Assembly (NCBI GenBank): GCA_023387735.1
Contig: JAEWHP010000022.1
Coordinates: forward strand, 1-28,559
Length of the DNA stretch: 28,559 nt
Direction: 5' to 3'
Source of the DNA: Pseudomonadota bacterium
GTDB taxonomy: Bacteria; Pseudomonadota; Alphaproteobacteria; Rhizobiales; Xanthobacteraceae
Shown here: one piece after another, positions 1 through 7,396 of the stretch
How the letters are laid out: the number at the start of each line of letters is the position of its first letter
Position numbering within the stretch: position 1 is the stretch's first letter
Position numbers and translations under genes: made by a program
Notes under the pieces: generated by a model
Databases searched by the model: none
Seen by the model: only the letters and a program-made list of their open reading frames with translations
Told to the model about the DNA's origin: nothing

Positions 1-560
1 TGTCGACAAGAAATCATCCGGGACTGCGTCAAACGCTTAATGACATTTCGTGACCCCGTTTCTGGGCGTCCCATTTCACTTGGCGATGCTGAGCAATTCT
101 GTGCTGGTAGGGCGGAAAGTTGTTGACGCCTATGTTGTCCCTCCAGTTGCGTGTCCTTGCAGCGCGATTCGACCAGATCCGACAACACCCAGGAAGAGGT
201 GGAACCTATAGCTGCTCACATGCCGCGCCGATGCTCAGAGAGCGATTTCCGCGCAAATACCTGCACTGATCTAGTTTTCCTTCTGATCCTCGCGCTCGGG
301 CCGCAGCGCCCGGAGCGTTTCATTTCTTTCTGACAGTCTCCTCAATCTCCTGCCGCTCGGTCATTGCCCATATTTCACTTCAGGCTTCCGGCAACCAATA
401 AGAAAACGCAACTCGTGCCGCGTTATATGCAGCGAGTTCGGATAAAACGTTCGCAACATGCTTGGCGGTTCCACCCACTGTTTTTTCGATTCTTGGCCAT
501 CTGGTTTCTAGCCCATTTGCGCGGCTATTACGGGGCTATTACAAAGAGCGGATTCGTCAG
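1..560. other. Left edge, no confident gene
   Basis: I see no convincing intact gene here. One trace of coding is on the minus strand at about 271-364: a start reading MTERQEIEETVRK hits a stop, but a frame change lets it continue as NETLRALRPEREDQKEN followed by TAG. That looks like a very short charged, coiled-coil-like gene broken by a frameshift. The open frames on the plus strand (for example 364-777) have irregular composition and no ribosome binding site, and I treat them as chance. Confidence 0.4.
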
Positions 561-740
561 TTACTCATTTCGGGGGCGTGACGCGTGGGTAGATAGTATC
601 GACGTGTCAACTTTCCGCTCATCAATATTTAAGGTGGCCAAAGCGTACAGAGCGGCGATAACCGCGATCACCACGAATCCGGCTAGGATAGCTCCTCCCA
701 GCATTTTATCCTGCCAGTTTCGATTGTTCCGAGGCCTCAT
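561..740 (-). CDS. Small single-span membrane protein
   Basis: This encodes a 59-residue protein of unknown function. A basic, polar N-terminus (MRPRNNRNWQDK) is followed by one strongly hydrophobic stretch at about residues 14-37, then a polar tail, so it should sit once in the inner membrane with a short cytoplasmic head. I chose the ATG at 740 over the one at 746 because the AGGAGG ribosome site ends six bases before 740 and would touch 746. Short proteins of this layout are common hypotheticals in Bradyrhizobium (from memory). It overlaps a longer minus-strand frame (706-1062) that I do not accept. No operon partner is visible, and the role is unknown. Confidence 0.5.
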   Translation of the reverse strand: MRPRNNRNWQDKMLGGAILAGFVVIAVIAALYALATLNIDERKVDTSILSTHASRPRNE

Positions 741-1082
741 CCTCATCCTCCTCCGCGGAAAACTGGAGAGGCTCTGAATCGTTCCCCGCTGGATTGTTAG
801 GCCGGCTTTCTGATTGGTGGTTCGTATCTATCATTGCCCACGTCGGCATGTGGCAGCCGGGCGAACTCTTCAAACAACGCAAGGTATCGACATCGCAACG
901 GGTGAGATGGAAACAGACTTCGAGGTCATTTTTGGTTCCCTCCGCCACATATCTAAATTTCTGCTCGTGAGCTAGGATGGGTTTGGGGCGTAGAAGCGGA
1001 GGTCGGTAATGAGTATGATCCACCCGCATCTCAGCCCGAACGCTAACCAATGCGCACGCCAAGGCAATGATCGACGCCGTGA
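741..1082. other. Spacer with no accepted gene
   Basis: A minus-strand frame from 1062 to 706 is open, but its downstream end is made of the ribosome site of the next small gene and its sequence is not recognisable. A minus-strand GGAGG followed by ATG near 930 leads to a peptide of only about 19 residues. I see nothing firm here. Confidence 0.3.
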
Positions 1083-1253
1083 GTGGTCACCAACCGAGTC
1101 CGCTGGACAGCGATTGCTTTCAACCTCTCCGAAGGCTGGGTCCGCGACGTTTCCGAATATATAGCGCAAAAGCTGCGCCAGCACTGCGCCGGTAAAGGGA
1201 GCGAACTTCCCGAGTCGCTGCATCAATTTGTCGAGCGAGCGGTTGGGGTTTAA
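1083..1253 (+). CDS. Possible small hypothetical protein or gene remnant
   Basis: A 56-codon frame begins at GTG 1083, directly after an in-frame TGA, and ends with TAA at 1253. The product contains FNLSEGWVRDVSEYIAQKL and ends ESLHQFVERAVGV. It has the amphipathic, charged composition of a real helical protein, unlike neighbouring open frames. No good ribosome site precedes the GTG, so this may be the surviving 3' end of a longer decayed gene rather than a functional one. The family is not recognised. It sits in the decayed left part of the element. Confidence 0.3.
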   Translation: MVTNRVRWTAIAFNLSEGWVRDVSEYIAQKLRQHCAGKGSELPESLHQFVERAVGV

Positions 1254-1664
1254 GTCAAACGCGTTGCGACCCAGTGGCCTCGGTCGTCCGATTGAAAGCA
1301 GTAAGCGACAGGCCGGCTAGTCGAATCCACCCCAGCGCATTTCTCGCTGTTGCAAGCGATAGTTCGAAATCTTCGCGGGTGCGCAAGCGGTCCACTATTC
1401 AAGTTTCCTCGAAGTTGTATCCGATTTTTCCAATCGTGATCGCGCAGGGGAACCGAGGTCCTCGTCGCGGATTGATCGTCCATCGGTTGGACTTTGAGAT
1501 CGACATGATTCGATCAGCTATAACTGTAGCGTTATTGTGCGCTGCGTCGATCGCGGGCCTTCACGTGGAACAGGCGAGATTATTGATCTTAGTTGCGGGG
1601 CGTCGCGCATGATCGGCATGGGCGATACGGCGAGAGTATCTCTGCAATAACCCAGGGAGGGGCA
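1254..1664. other. Spacer with no confident gene
   Basis: Several frames are open on both strands but none is convincing. The most gene-like part is a plus-strand segment starting at ATG 1504, whose first residues (MIRSAITVALLCAASIAG) look like a signal peptide; it ends within about 36 codons. It could be the head of a truncated secreted protein. Confidence 0.25.
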
Positions 1665-1987
1665 ATGGCTGACAAAGCGAATTTTACCAAGGAAGAGTGG
1701 ATGTTGCTGCGGACCGCTGCACGAGACGGTCTCAAAGCAAAGTTTGGGGATAGTAGCCAACGGCACTCAAAGGTCAAAGCCGTCGACTCGCTACGGCAGA
1801 TCTCGGCGCTGCTCGATTGAAAGGCCCCATGCGATGCAGCAGCGTTCAAAGCTTGGCTCCGCGGATCAGTCAGAGCACCGCTGAAGCGGCCAACGAGGGC
1901 GGTGGTCTGTTCGGAATCGGTGGCGTTCAAGCGAGTGACGCTGAAAAGGCGACGCTCGCTGAAATATCTACTGCTTTTGGTACATGA
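1665..1987 (+). pseudogene. Degraded Bradyrhizobium-type conserved hypothetical gene
   Basis: A good ribosome site (GGGAGG) precedes ATG 1665, and the product begins MADKANFTKEEW. From memory this is the start of a conserved rhizobial family of roughly 170-190 residues. The frame then jumps to sequence resembling the middle and end of that family, so about half of the central part is deleted. A TGA at 1818-1820 interrupts ...SLRQISALLD, and the same frame resumes as KAPCDAAAFKAWLRG. Near 1861-1866 a one-base frameshift moves the rest (ISQSTAEAANEGG...SDAEKATLAEISTAFGT) into another frame that ends at TGA 1987. Three independent lesions make this a pseudogene. The function of the parent family is unknown to me. 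Confidence 0.75.
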
Positions 1988-2410
1988 GCGCAGTGGTCAG
2001 CGATCCGGGATCACGCAGAACGAGTCGAGCGATTCTCGGCAGTTAGGCGCTACGCTTGAGCGTGCCGGTCTTCAACAGGCCCTTGAGTTCCAGACGTCCC
2101 AATCAACGAAAGGAATAAGAACCGACGTGGAGGTGTAGTGCGGTCTCGAACGCGTAACCCTAGACGCCATTCACGAAGTTGCAGCCTCTGGGCGAGCAGA
2201 TATTGCGGCATTGATCGCTAAATCTCGCCCGGGACAGCAAAGAGCTGGGACGGCTGACGAGTATTGCGATGAAATTTTCCCTGAGATTCCCGTTGCATAA
2301 GCCGAGATAACCTGCCGCGGCTTTGAAATGTGCCGGTGGGATAGTCAGCGGCCGGACTCGCCGGTACGGAGCCCCACGGCGCGGCTTCGGTCCCGCGCCA
2401 TTTCTTCTGA
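1988..2410. other. Spacer with a coding remnant
   Basis: From about 2140 to 2300 on the plus strand a frame reads ERVTLDAIHEVAASGRAD and ends EYCDEIFPEIPVA with TAA at 2298-2300. The composition is gene-like, but a TAG lies just upstream at 2136-2138 and there is no start or ribosome site. It is probably the C-terminal remnant of a lost gene. I see nothing else in this stretch. Confidence 0.3.
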
Positions 2411-2692
2411 TCAGGCGGCCTCGGAGATGGAAGCGCGGCTTGCCTTAGTGACAGCGACGAGGCGTTTCTCTAGGTCGGCAACCGTGACACTCAGGTTGTC
2501 GCGCCGGAGCGCCAGCGTCCTTGCTAGCGTTGGATAAAGCAGATCAGCCTCATCGTAAATTTGTACGCGCTCCTCCTCGGTAGAAATATCGATCTCTAGG
2601 ACCTGGATCGTTCGTTTAAGATCCTCGATCATGGACGTGATCACGGCGGCTTGGGTTAAGGTGGAAATCCCCGAATGACGCAAGTTGGTCAC
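2411..2692 (-). CDS. Hypothetical coiled-coil protein
   Basis: This encodes 93 residues if started at GTG 2692, which is preceded at seven bases by GGAG. The ATG at 2716 has no ribosome site and adds eight unlikely residues; an internal ATG at 2632 is also possible. The body (IEDLKRTIQVLEIDISTEEE, then LARTLALRRDNLSVTVADLE) is rich in Leu, Glu, Arg and Asp with heptad spacing, so a helical coiled coil is likely. There is no signal peptide, membrane span or catalytic motif. I recall similar short proteins as conserved hypotheticals in Bradyrhizobium, with no known role. It stands alone, facing away from the structured region at 3032-3098. Confidence 0.6.
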   Translation of the reverse strand: MTNLRHSGISTLTQAAVITSMIEDLKRTIQVLEIDISTEEERVQIYDEADLLYPTLARTLALRRDNLSVTVADLEKRLVAVTKASRASISEAA

Positions 2693-3031
2693 TTGCCTTC
2701 TCCAAAACTGGCTCATTACGACACAACGGACCTGGTCGAAGTGCCTTCAGGGCGATTGACCGCAAGAAGCCTGCCAAATCTGGGGGTGAGGCCGCTACTG
2801 AGCCGGCGCCGGTCTGCCGCAGAAATCCCAGCTCTCTCAAAGCTAGGGCCGCCAATCTTGCTTCCAGGAGGGGCTGGGGCTGAAATCGCGGAAGGCCGGT
2901 TAAGCCTGTAGCCGGGTTTGTAGATCTTTGAGGACCAGAGCAAGGCAAAACTCTGGCGCCTCGACGCCTTGCACTCCTGACGGCGTCACCCATGGATATC
3001 TGAGTGTTAGTCTTTGCCGATCAAACTGCCT

Positions 3032-3098
3032 AAATCGCGTTGGTAATCGCGATTTCTGGGTGCGAGAGAAACCCGCTGGACTGCCCCAGCGGGTTTTT
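3032..3098 (+). ncRNA. Candidate small RNA 3' end: two hairpins then T-tract
   Basis: AAATCGCG (3032-3039) pairs perfectly with CGCGATTT (3048-3055) over an 8-base loop. Fourteen bases later AACCCGCTGG (3070-3079) pairs perfectly with CCAGCGGGTT (3086-3095), and T residues run through 3094-3098. The second hairpin is a textbook intrinsic terminator read on the plus strand. No accepted plus-strand gene ends here, so the transcript it stops could be a small RNA covering the first hairpin or the tail of a decayed gene. I could not find a convincing promoter, so the 5' end is open. Confidence 0.3.
3069..3098 (+). terminator. Intrinsic terminator
   Basis: A 10-bp perfect GC-rich stem (3070-3079 with 3086-3095), a 6-base loop and a run of five T residues. 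Orientation is plus because the T-tract follows on the plus strand and no comparable A-tract precedes the stem. Confidence 0.65.
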
Positions 3099-3607
3099 CA
3101 TTCGCGCGATGTTGGATTCTTGCCGCTATAGATCACCCGGGCTGCCTGCTGATCTTGCCCTCAAGTTTTTGTTTCGGCGCCGGACCGGCCAAGCAAATCT
3201 GGCGGTCCACCGCTGTTCGCACCTGCGTTAAAAAAACGTCCAACGGGATGATACTCATAACGATTCCATGTTTACGCTGATGCGACGCCTGAATCGCCAA
3301 ACATCTTCCCGCAGCCGTGCGAAAGGCGATGGGCGCAAGTGTGTTCAGAATAAGGATCGATCTGTGTTCCGCCGGTGCGGGATCTGGTCACATCTTGGGG
3401 ACGGAGCGCCGAAAATCAGCGGCGGCTCTTCACGTCCGCCGCTACCAGCAGCGCCGGCGCCGAGCCGGGCTAAACGTGACCATGGTAACCCGATATCAAC
3501 CTGGCCCGAATAAGAGTCTGGCGTCGCGGATCTCGTAATGCGTACCGCGCGTTTTATGTTTCGGCGCCGATTTTTTTACCCGGCGGGCGATTTACCGTGG
3601 CTTCCCC

Positions 3608-3775
3608 ATGACTCTTGAGGTTGCGAAGGCGTTTGAGCGCCGAGAAAGTGTTGTTGCCTGTAACCACTGTCGGGCGAATGTTGAGTTGATCGTGGCCATA
3701 GCTAATCCGAAGGACGGCCGGACTCTCCGCGTGTTTCGGTGCGAATGCGGGAAACTGACCTCGAGGCACGATTAG
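3608..3775 (+). CDS. Small zinc-ribbon protein
   Basis: This is a 55-residue protein starting at ATG 3608 (MTLEVAKAFERRESVVACNH) and ending at TAG 3775. It carries CNHC near residues 18-21 and CEC near residues 46-48, separated by a strand-rich stretch (VELIVAIANPKDGRTLRVFR), the layout of a small zinc ribbon. From memory, short zinc-ribbon hypotheticals of this type are abundant in Bradyrhizobium, usually with C-x2-C in both knuckles; here the second is C-x-C, which is unusual. The ribosome site is weak. A nucleic-acid or protein contact role would be typical of the fold, but no function is established from the sequence. Confidence 0.5.
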   Translation: MTLEVAKAFERRESVVACNHCRANVELIVAIANPKDGRTLRVFRCECGKLTSRHD

Positions 3776-3811
3776 GCACATGCACGCAGTGGCGGGGCTT
3801 CCGTCTCGCGG

Positions 3812-3898
3812 CTAGTCGCCGTTTCGGACCGCAAGGGCATAGGTTCCGGCAAAGATCAAAAATGCCGCGATGGTTGTCAAAGCGATAAATTTTTCCAT
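3812..3898 (-). CDS. Candidate 28-aa membrane peptide
   Basis: ATG 3898 opens a 28-codon frame ending at TAG 3812. The product is almost entirely one hydrophobic helix (FIALTTIAAFLIFAGTYALA) with a short MEK head and a VRNGD tail, so it would be a single-pass membrane peptide or an uncleaved signal anchor. A G-rich GGGG lies directly before the ATG, closer than ideal for a ribosome site. Peptides of this sort occur in rhizobial genomes. It does not overlap the zinc-ribbon gene that converges on it. Confidence 0.35.
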   Translation of the reverse strand: MEKFIALTTIAAFLIFAGTYALAVRNGD

Positions 3899-4222
3899 CC
3901 CCGAAATTGCCCTCGAATCTGTTAGCTTTCCACGAAAGAAGTTGTTCGCAATTTAGCAACCAGCGAACCGTTGAAGTCGCCCGGTGCTCTCACCTCAGGC
4001 ATCGCCATGATCGAACTCGGGCGGTGGCTTCTTCGCAAACCGTGGGTGTGTGGCCCGACTGTGACAGCCGGGAAAGCGACTTCGGCTTTAATAGCCGAGT
4101 GCTCGGCCTTGGGGGCAAGTGGACGGCACCCGGCCATCGGGCCTTGCAGCGGCACGGCCTAATTAGGCTGCCTTTGGAAAGAGGGCTATTTGTTGCTGAT
4201 ATTGTGCGTCGGCCACTTGGTA
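3899..4222. other. Spacer with no accepted gene
   Basis: Two overlapping plus-strand frames (3907-4359 and 3971-4162) are open, but neither has a ribosome site or recognisable domain, and I cannot choose between them. The stretch contains a perfect 12-bp palindrome GCCTAATTAGGC at 4157-4168, of unknown meaning. Confidence 0.3.
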
Positions 4223-4558
4223 ATGTTCCGCACTACGCCGCCCGACGGAATGCTCTCGGTAGAATTGCGGCGGTACTCGAAGTTCTCGGCAGAGGCGCAG
4301 ATCGACCAGCTAAACCCTTTGTTGAGACCGTCGTGCCAGCATCGCCCAATGAGCGATGAAGACCATAGCTCGATGTCTGCGATCCTAACGGGTATCAGGC
4401 GCGCCTTTGCGTCTCAGCCAAGCCGCGTGCGAATGCTGAGCCGCGTGCCAGAGCAGTCACGCGTTCCCGAACCGGCGAGAGCTGTCGAACCCGCGCGGTT
4501 GCCCGAGCCCACGCGGCATGTCGATTACAGATGGGAAGCCACGCGCTCCTTATTTTGA
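4223..4558 (+). CDS. Hypothetical protein with Pro/Arg-rich tail
   Basis: An uncertain 111-residue protein. The first half contains KFSAEAQIDQLNPLLRPS and MSDEDHSSMSAILTGIRRAF; the second half is an imperfect tandem of short R-V/L-P-E and E-P-A-R units, ending at TGA 4558. The repeat-like tail and consistent composition suggest real coding, but the ATG at 4223 has no clear ribosome site; starts at 4250 or 4353 are possible. No family is recognised, and no signal peptide or membrane segment is seen. An overlapping minus-strand frame is less plausible. Confidence 0.35.
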   Translation: MFRTTPPDGMLSVELRRYSKFSAEAQIDQLNPLLRPSCQHRPMSDEDHSSMSAILTGIRRAFASQPSRVRMLSRVPEQSRVPEPARAVEPARLPEPTRHVDYRWEATRSLF

Positions 4559-5671
4559 ATGATCGACCCGGCCCAATCCGCAGCGTTACTCTACGTCGGG
4601 CAGCCACCGGACCTTGGCGATTTGCTCCCAGGCTCCCGGCCCGACTAGATGGGCCATGGGTACCAAATCGCGGGAAATCCGCGAATTCCGCTATCGTACT
4701 CCTTGAGAGCGAGACAGAGCGTATAAGTTGACGCCGCGGCATGATACGGCGGCGAGGCGGCGATCAATCAATAGGATCATTCAGCGCCACAGCCTGCAGT
4801 TTTGTTGGATGCATTGACGCATCGCTACTTCTAACCATGGCCGTCTCAAATCCCCCAGCGCTCCCCCACCGAGAGAACTTCGACCCAATCCTGACAAAAT
4901 CCAATCATATTTGGCGTCGGCCCCAACCTTGAGAGGGTTGAGCTCTCTAGGACATCTGCAGCGAGGCCCTGCTGTTCTGCCCACCACTCATCCTTACTGC
5001 CGAGCGGGTAGCAAGCCTGTGCGGAGAGTGGGACAGTTTTTCAACGTGAGTCTGCTTCCTACATAGATTGATGTTGGATGCGATCTAAGCTGAGTCAGAA
5101 AATGGCAGGCTCGCCTCCGCAATGTCCGGACCGACGAAGCGCGAGCATACCAATTTTGTGGGCACAGGAGGGCGTTATCTATTCCCTAGCCGTTTATTTT
5201 CCATGCCACATCCAGCGTGAGACTGCGCTCAGTGTTTGCCCTTATAGCGTTTTTGGCTCTGGAAGGACCCGGGAAAATTTCTCAGGGCAACGCTTCGAAG
5301 ATAAGAGATATAAAACGGCGACTCGAACCCGGATCGTATCATTGCATTATCACCATGATCCTATACGCGTTGATCGCCTTTAGGACATCCCCCTGATGAC
5401 TCTGCCTGCTGCTATGGGCACAGCATCTGCCAATTTATTTTCCTTCATCGTCGTCGAAATAATCAGCGCTGATACGGCGCCATATCACCCGCCCGCTTTA
5501 TTGAAATGCGTATATAAGCCACTGGGCAAGTTGATAAATAACCAGAATAGGCAGGATCGGCTTCCGGCGCATCTGGGGCGGTTACGTGATAGTAAGAGCA
5601 GTCGGGAGACAGAGCGGAACGGCCAACGCCGGGGGCAGGACGTAGGGGTACCCCAATTGAAGGGCGCGCCC
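4559..5671. other. Long stretch without a supported gene
   Basis: About 1.1 kb between the last hypothetical gene and the iteron array. Frames at 4741-4932, 4781-4987 (minus), 5078-5383 and 5396-5746 are short, lack ribosome sites and translate to sequence without recognisable features. A tRNA T-arm-like string around 5322-5335 does not fold into a tRNA on either strand. The base composition is visibly more AT-rich than the genes to the right. Confidence 0.4.
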
Positions 5672-5946
5672 TGTCACCTCTTAGCCGGTGACACTGTCAC
5701 TCTAAAACGCATGCAGGGTGACGCACTCAAACCCTATCAGATATAGGCGTTCTTCACTTCTGTCACCCTGTCACCCTTTTGGATCAATCAGTATGAAATA
5801 TAGAGAAGGTAACTAACTCTGGCGCGCCGGGTGCCTCTGGCGATCAACCCGAAAGGGCGGGTGACAGGGTGACAATGCGGGAAGTCGCCTATTTGTGGGC
5901 ACTTCTCGCACTTTGAGGGTGACGCGCTACGGTGACAATGGTGACA
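5672..5946. repeat. GGTGACA iteron array, candidate replication origin
   Basis: Eleven copies of GGTGACA, or its complement TGTCACC, with at most one mismatch lie within 275 bp. They start at 5672(-), 5687(+), 5695(-), 5717(+), 5761(-), 5769(-), 5860(+), 5868(+), 5918(+), 5931(+) and 5940(+). The pairs at 5761-5776 and 5859-5874 form a perfect 16-bp inverted repeat around 82 bp, whose first half (5777-5820) is AT-rich. The array sits immediately downstream of, and runs into, the SF3 helicase gene. P4-type primase-helicases act on short iterons at their origin, so ori/incompatibility function is the natural reading. This role is inferred. Confidence 0.65.
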
Positions 5947-7396
5947 GCGCGTCAGGATGGACGCCCGGCTTCAGCTTCACGCCAATAAAGCGCCCCTTGA
6001 TGCGCTCGCCGATCCCCCCGGACGGTTTGAAAGGATCATGCCAGCGTGTTTGGTTTGCCGCGTATCTGACGCCACGCGCCCGCAGCGCAGCAATCATATC
6101 CTCTTTGAAGTCGTTTTTGTTGCGGCGCTCGCGAGTGCTTAGGGACTCCCGCAGCGCCCATTCCCCGTAGACGTCGAACGCCAGAGGCACCGGGACCACG
6201 TCTTCCGGCTTGCCCGTCACCACAAGGCATTCCGTCGCGAACCGTAGCGCCGGGGATTGCGACAGCTTCACCTGATGCTGTGCCGCCTTGCCCTTCTCGC
6301 CTACCGTGAACTTGCGTTGCTGGCGTAGCCGCTTCAGCCCTTCGATGGACCAATTGGCGATGCCGGGCAGTTCGGCTGTCAGCCGATCCCGCAAGGTCAC
6401 GTCTTCTTTGCCCGCGAACGATCTTTCGAACGTGAAGACCAGTTCGCGAATCGCAAGCGCGGTGGAGTCGTCAATAAACTTCGGATGGCGGTTCGCCAGA
6501 ACGGTCAGCTTGGCCGGGATTCGGACGTTGTGAAGCATCGGCTTATTCTTGCGATTCACCGACAGCGCGTCGTTGCCGGTTATGCTCTTGATGCGTTCGA
6601 CGGCCGTCGCTCGCTTCGACAGTTCGGTGTCGGACGCGTCCGGGATGACAATCAGCCTTTTGTCGATCATGGATTGCAGCCCGAATTCGCCGGACAGGTC
6701 GTTTAGTGTAATCGAACCGCGATGCGCTTCGCCGGTCAACTGCTCCAACACATTCTTGATGGTGCCCTTGCCGCCGCGTGACGCGCCGACTAAGAACGCC
6801 ATTTTTTCCAGCGACGTGTCAGGCGTCAGCGTGTAGCCGAACCACTCTTGCAGGGTGGGATGAAACGACTCGTGCAGAACCTCGCCTAGAAAAGACAGCC
6901 AAGACGGACATTCGGCGTCGGCGTCGAATTCCCACGCAGGGATTCCCGTCGCGAAATAGTCCGTCGTCAATTCTATCAGCGCGCCCGTCGCGACGTTATA
7001 GATTCCATTGCTCGCCAAGATCAGGTCGTTAGGCGACGGCGCGTCGGCAGGCGGGTTGATCCACTCGAAAGGCATCGCCGCCGACCGAACGTCGCCCGTG
7101 ATCTTCAGTTCGTCTAGCATCGCCAAAATTTGGGCGGACGTGCTTAGATACTGGCAACCCGGGTCTGTCTTGCGAATCTCGGCGCGAAGGTCGTCGGGCT
7201 TCAGTATGTCCCAATAGCCGGAATCGTTCGCCGTGTAGAAATCATCAGCGGCGTAGAGCAACGGCATGGGGCGCGCCGCCTTAAAGATCAGCGCGTTTTG
7301 CGATGGCGTGTTGGCCTTGTTGCCTGGGCCGCCGTATACAAGTTCGACCGGCCACGGCTGTTTATAGTCGAACATTTCTTGCCATGTCTTACTCAT
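5927..7396 (-). CDS. P4/D5-type SF3 replicative helicase
   Basis: This 489-residue protein (start at 7396) matches the helicase half of phage/plasmid P4-family primases. A D5_N-like region spans roughly residues 85-190. Walker A is GASRGGKGT (204-212) and a Walker B-like LIVIPDASD lies at 248-256. A sensor-like LTVLANRHPKF (297-307) follows, then a conserved arginine region. It should unwind the origin after loading on the excised element. I chose ATG 7396 because AAGGGA precedes it at eight bases; it overlaps the primase stop by 8 bp, so the two are translationally coupled. In P4 alpha protein both activities are on one chain; here they are split. The C-terminus ends LSPLSP because the gene's 3' end is made of origin iterons. 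Confidence 0.85.
   Translation of the reverse strand: MSKTWQEMFDYKQPWPVELVYGGPGNKANTPSQNALIFKAARPMPLLYAADDFYTANDSGYWDILKPDDLRAEIRKTDPGCQYLSTSAQILAMLDELKITGDVRSAAMPFEWINPPADAPSPNDLILASNGIYNVATGALIELTTDYFATGIPAWEFDADAECPSWLSFLGEVLHESFHPTLQEWFGYTLTPDTSLEKMAFLVGASRGGKGTIKNVLEQLTGEAHRGSITLNDLSGEFGLQSMIDKRLIVIPDASDTELSKRATAVERIKSITGNDALSVNRKNKPMLHNVRIPAKLTVLANRHPKFIDDSTALAIRELVFTFERSFAGKEDVTLRDRLTAELPGIANWSIEGLKRLRQQRKFTVGEKGKAAQHQVKLSQSPALRFATECLVVTGKPEDVVPVPLAFDVYGEWALRESLSTRERRNKNDFKEDMIAALRARGVRYAANQTRWHDPFKPSGGIGERIKGRFIGVKLKPGVHPDALSPLSP

Larger units (their letters stand above)
2693..3607. other. Long spacer with hairpins but no accepted gene
   Basis: Open frames of 60-125 codons exist on both strands, but they overlap one another, lack ribosome sites and have unstructured composition, so I accept none. 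A plus-strand frame ending at 3538 is the least bad. The notable content is the pair of stem-loops at 3032-3098, listed separately. Confidence 0.4.

Noticed and set aside
364..777. 137-codon plus-strand open frame
   Set aside because: No ribosome site, irregular composition, and it covers a better small membrane protein gene on the other strand.
706..1062. 118-codon minus-strand frame
   Set aside because: Its acidic tail is simply the translated ribosome site and start of the next gene; no recognised domain or ribosome site.
5316..5345. tRNA-like T-arm string (ACTCGAACCCGGATC)
   Set aside because: The stem does not pair, and no acceptor, D or anticodon arm can be folded around it on either strand.
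5664..5828. Two GGCGCGCC octamers (5664-5671, 5821-5828) as a possible left att matching the tRNA end
   Set aside because: Only 8 bases of a GC palindrome are shared with the att end; the T-arm sequence is absent, so they are not att copies.
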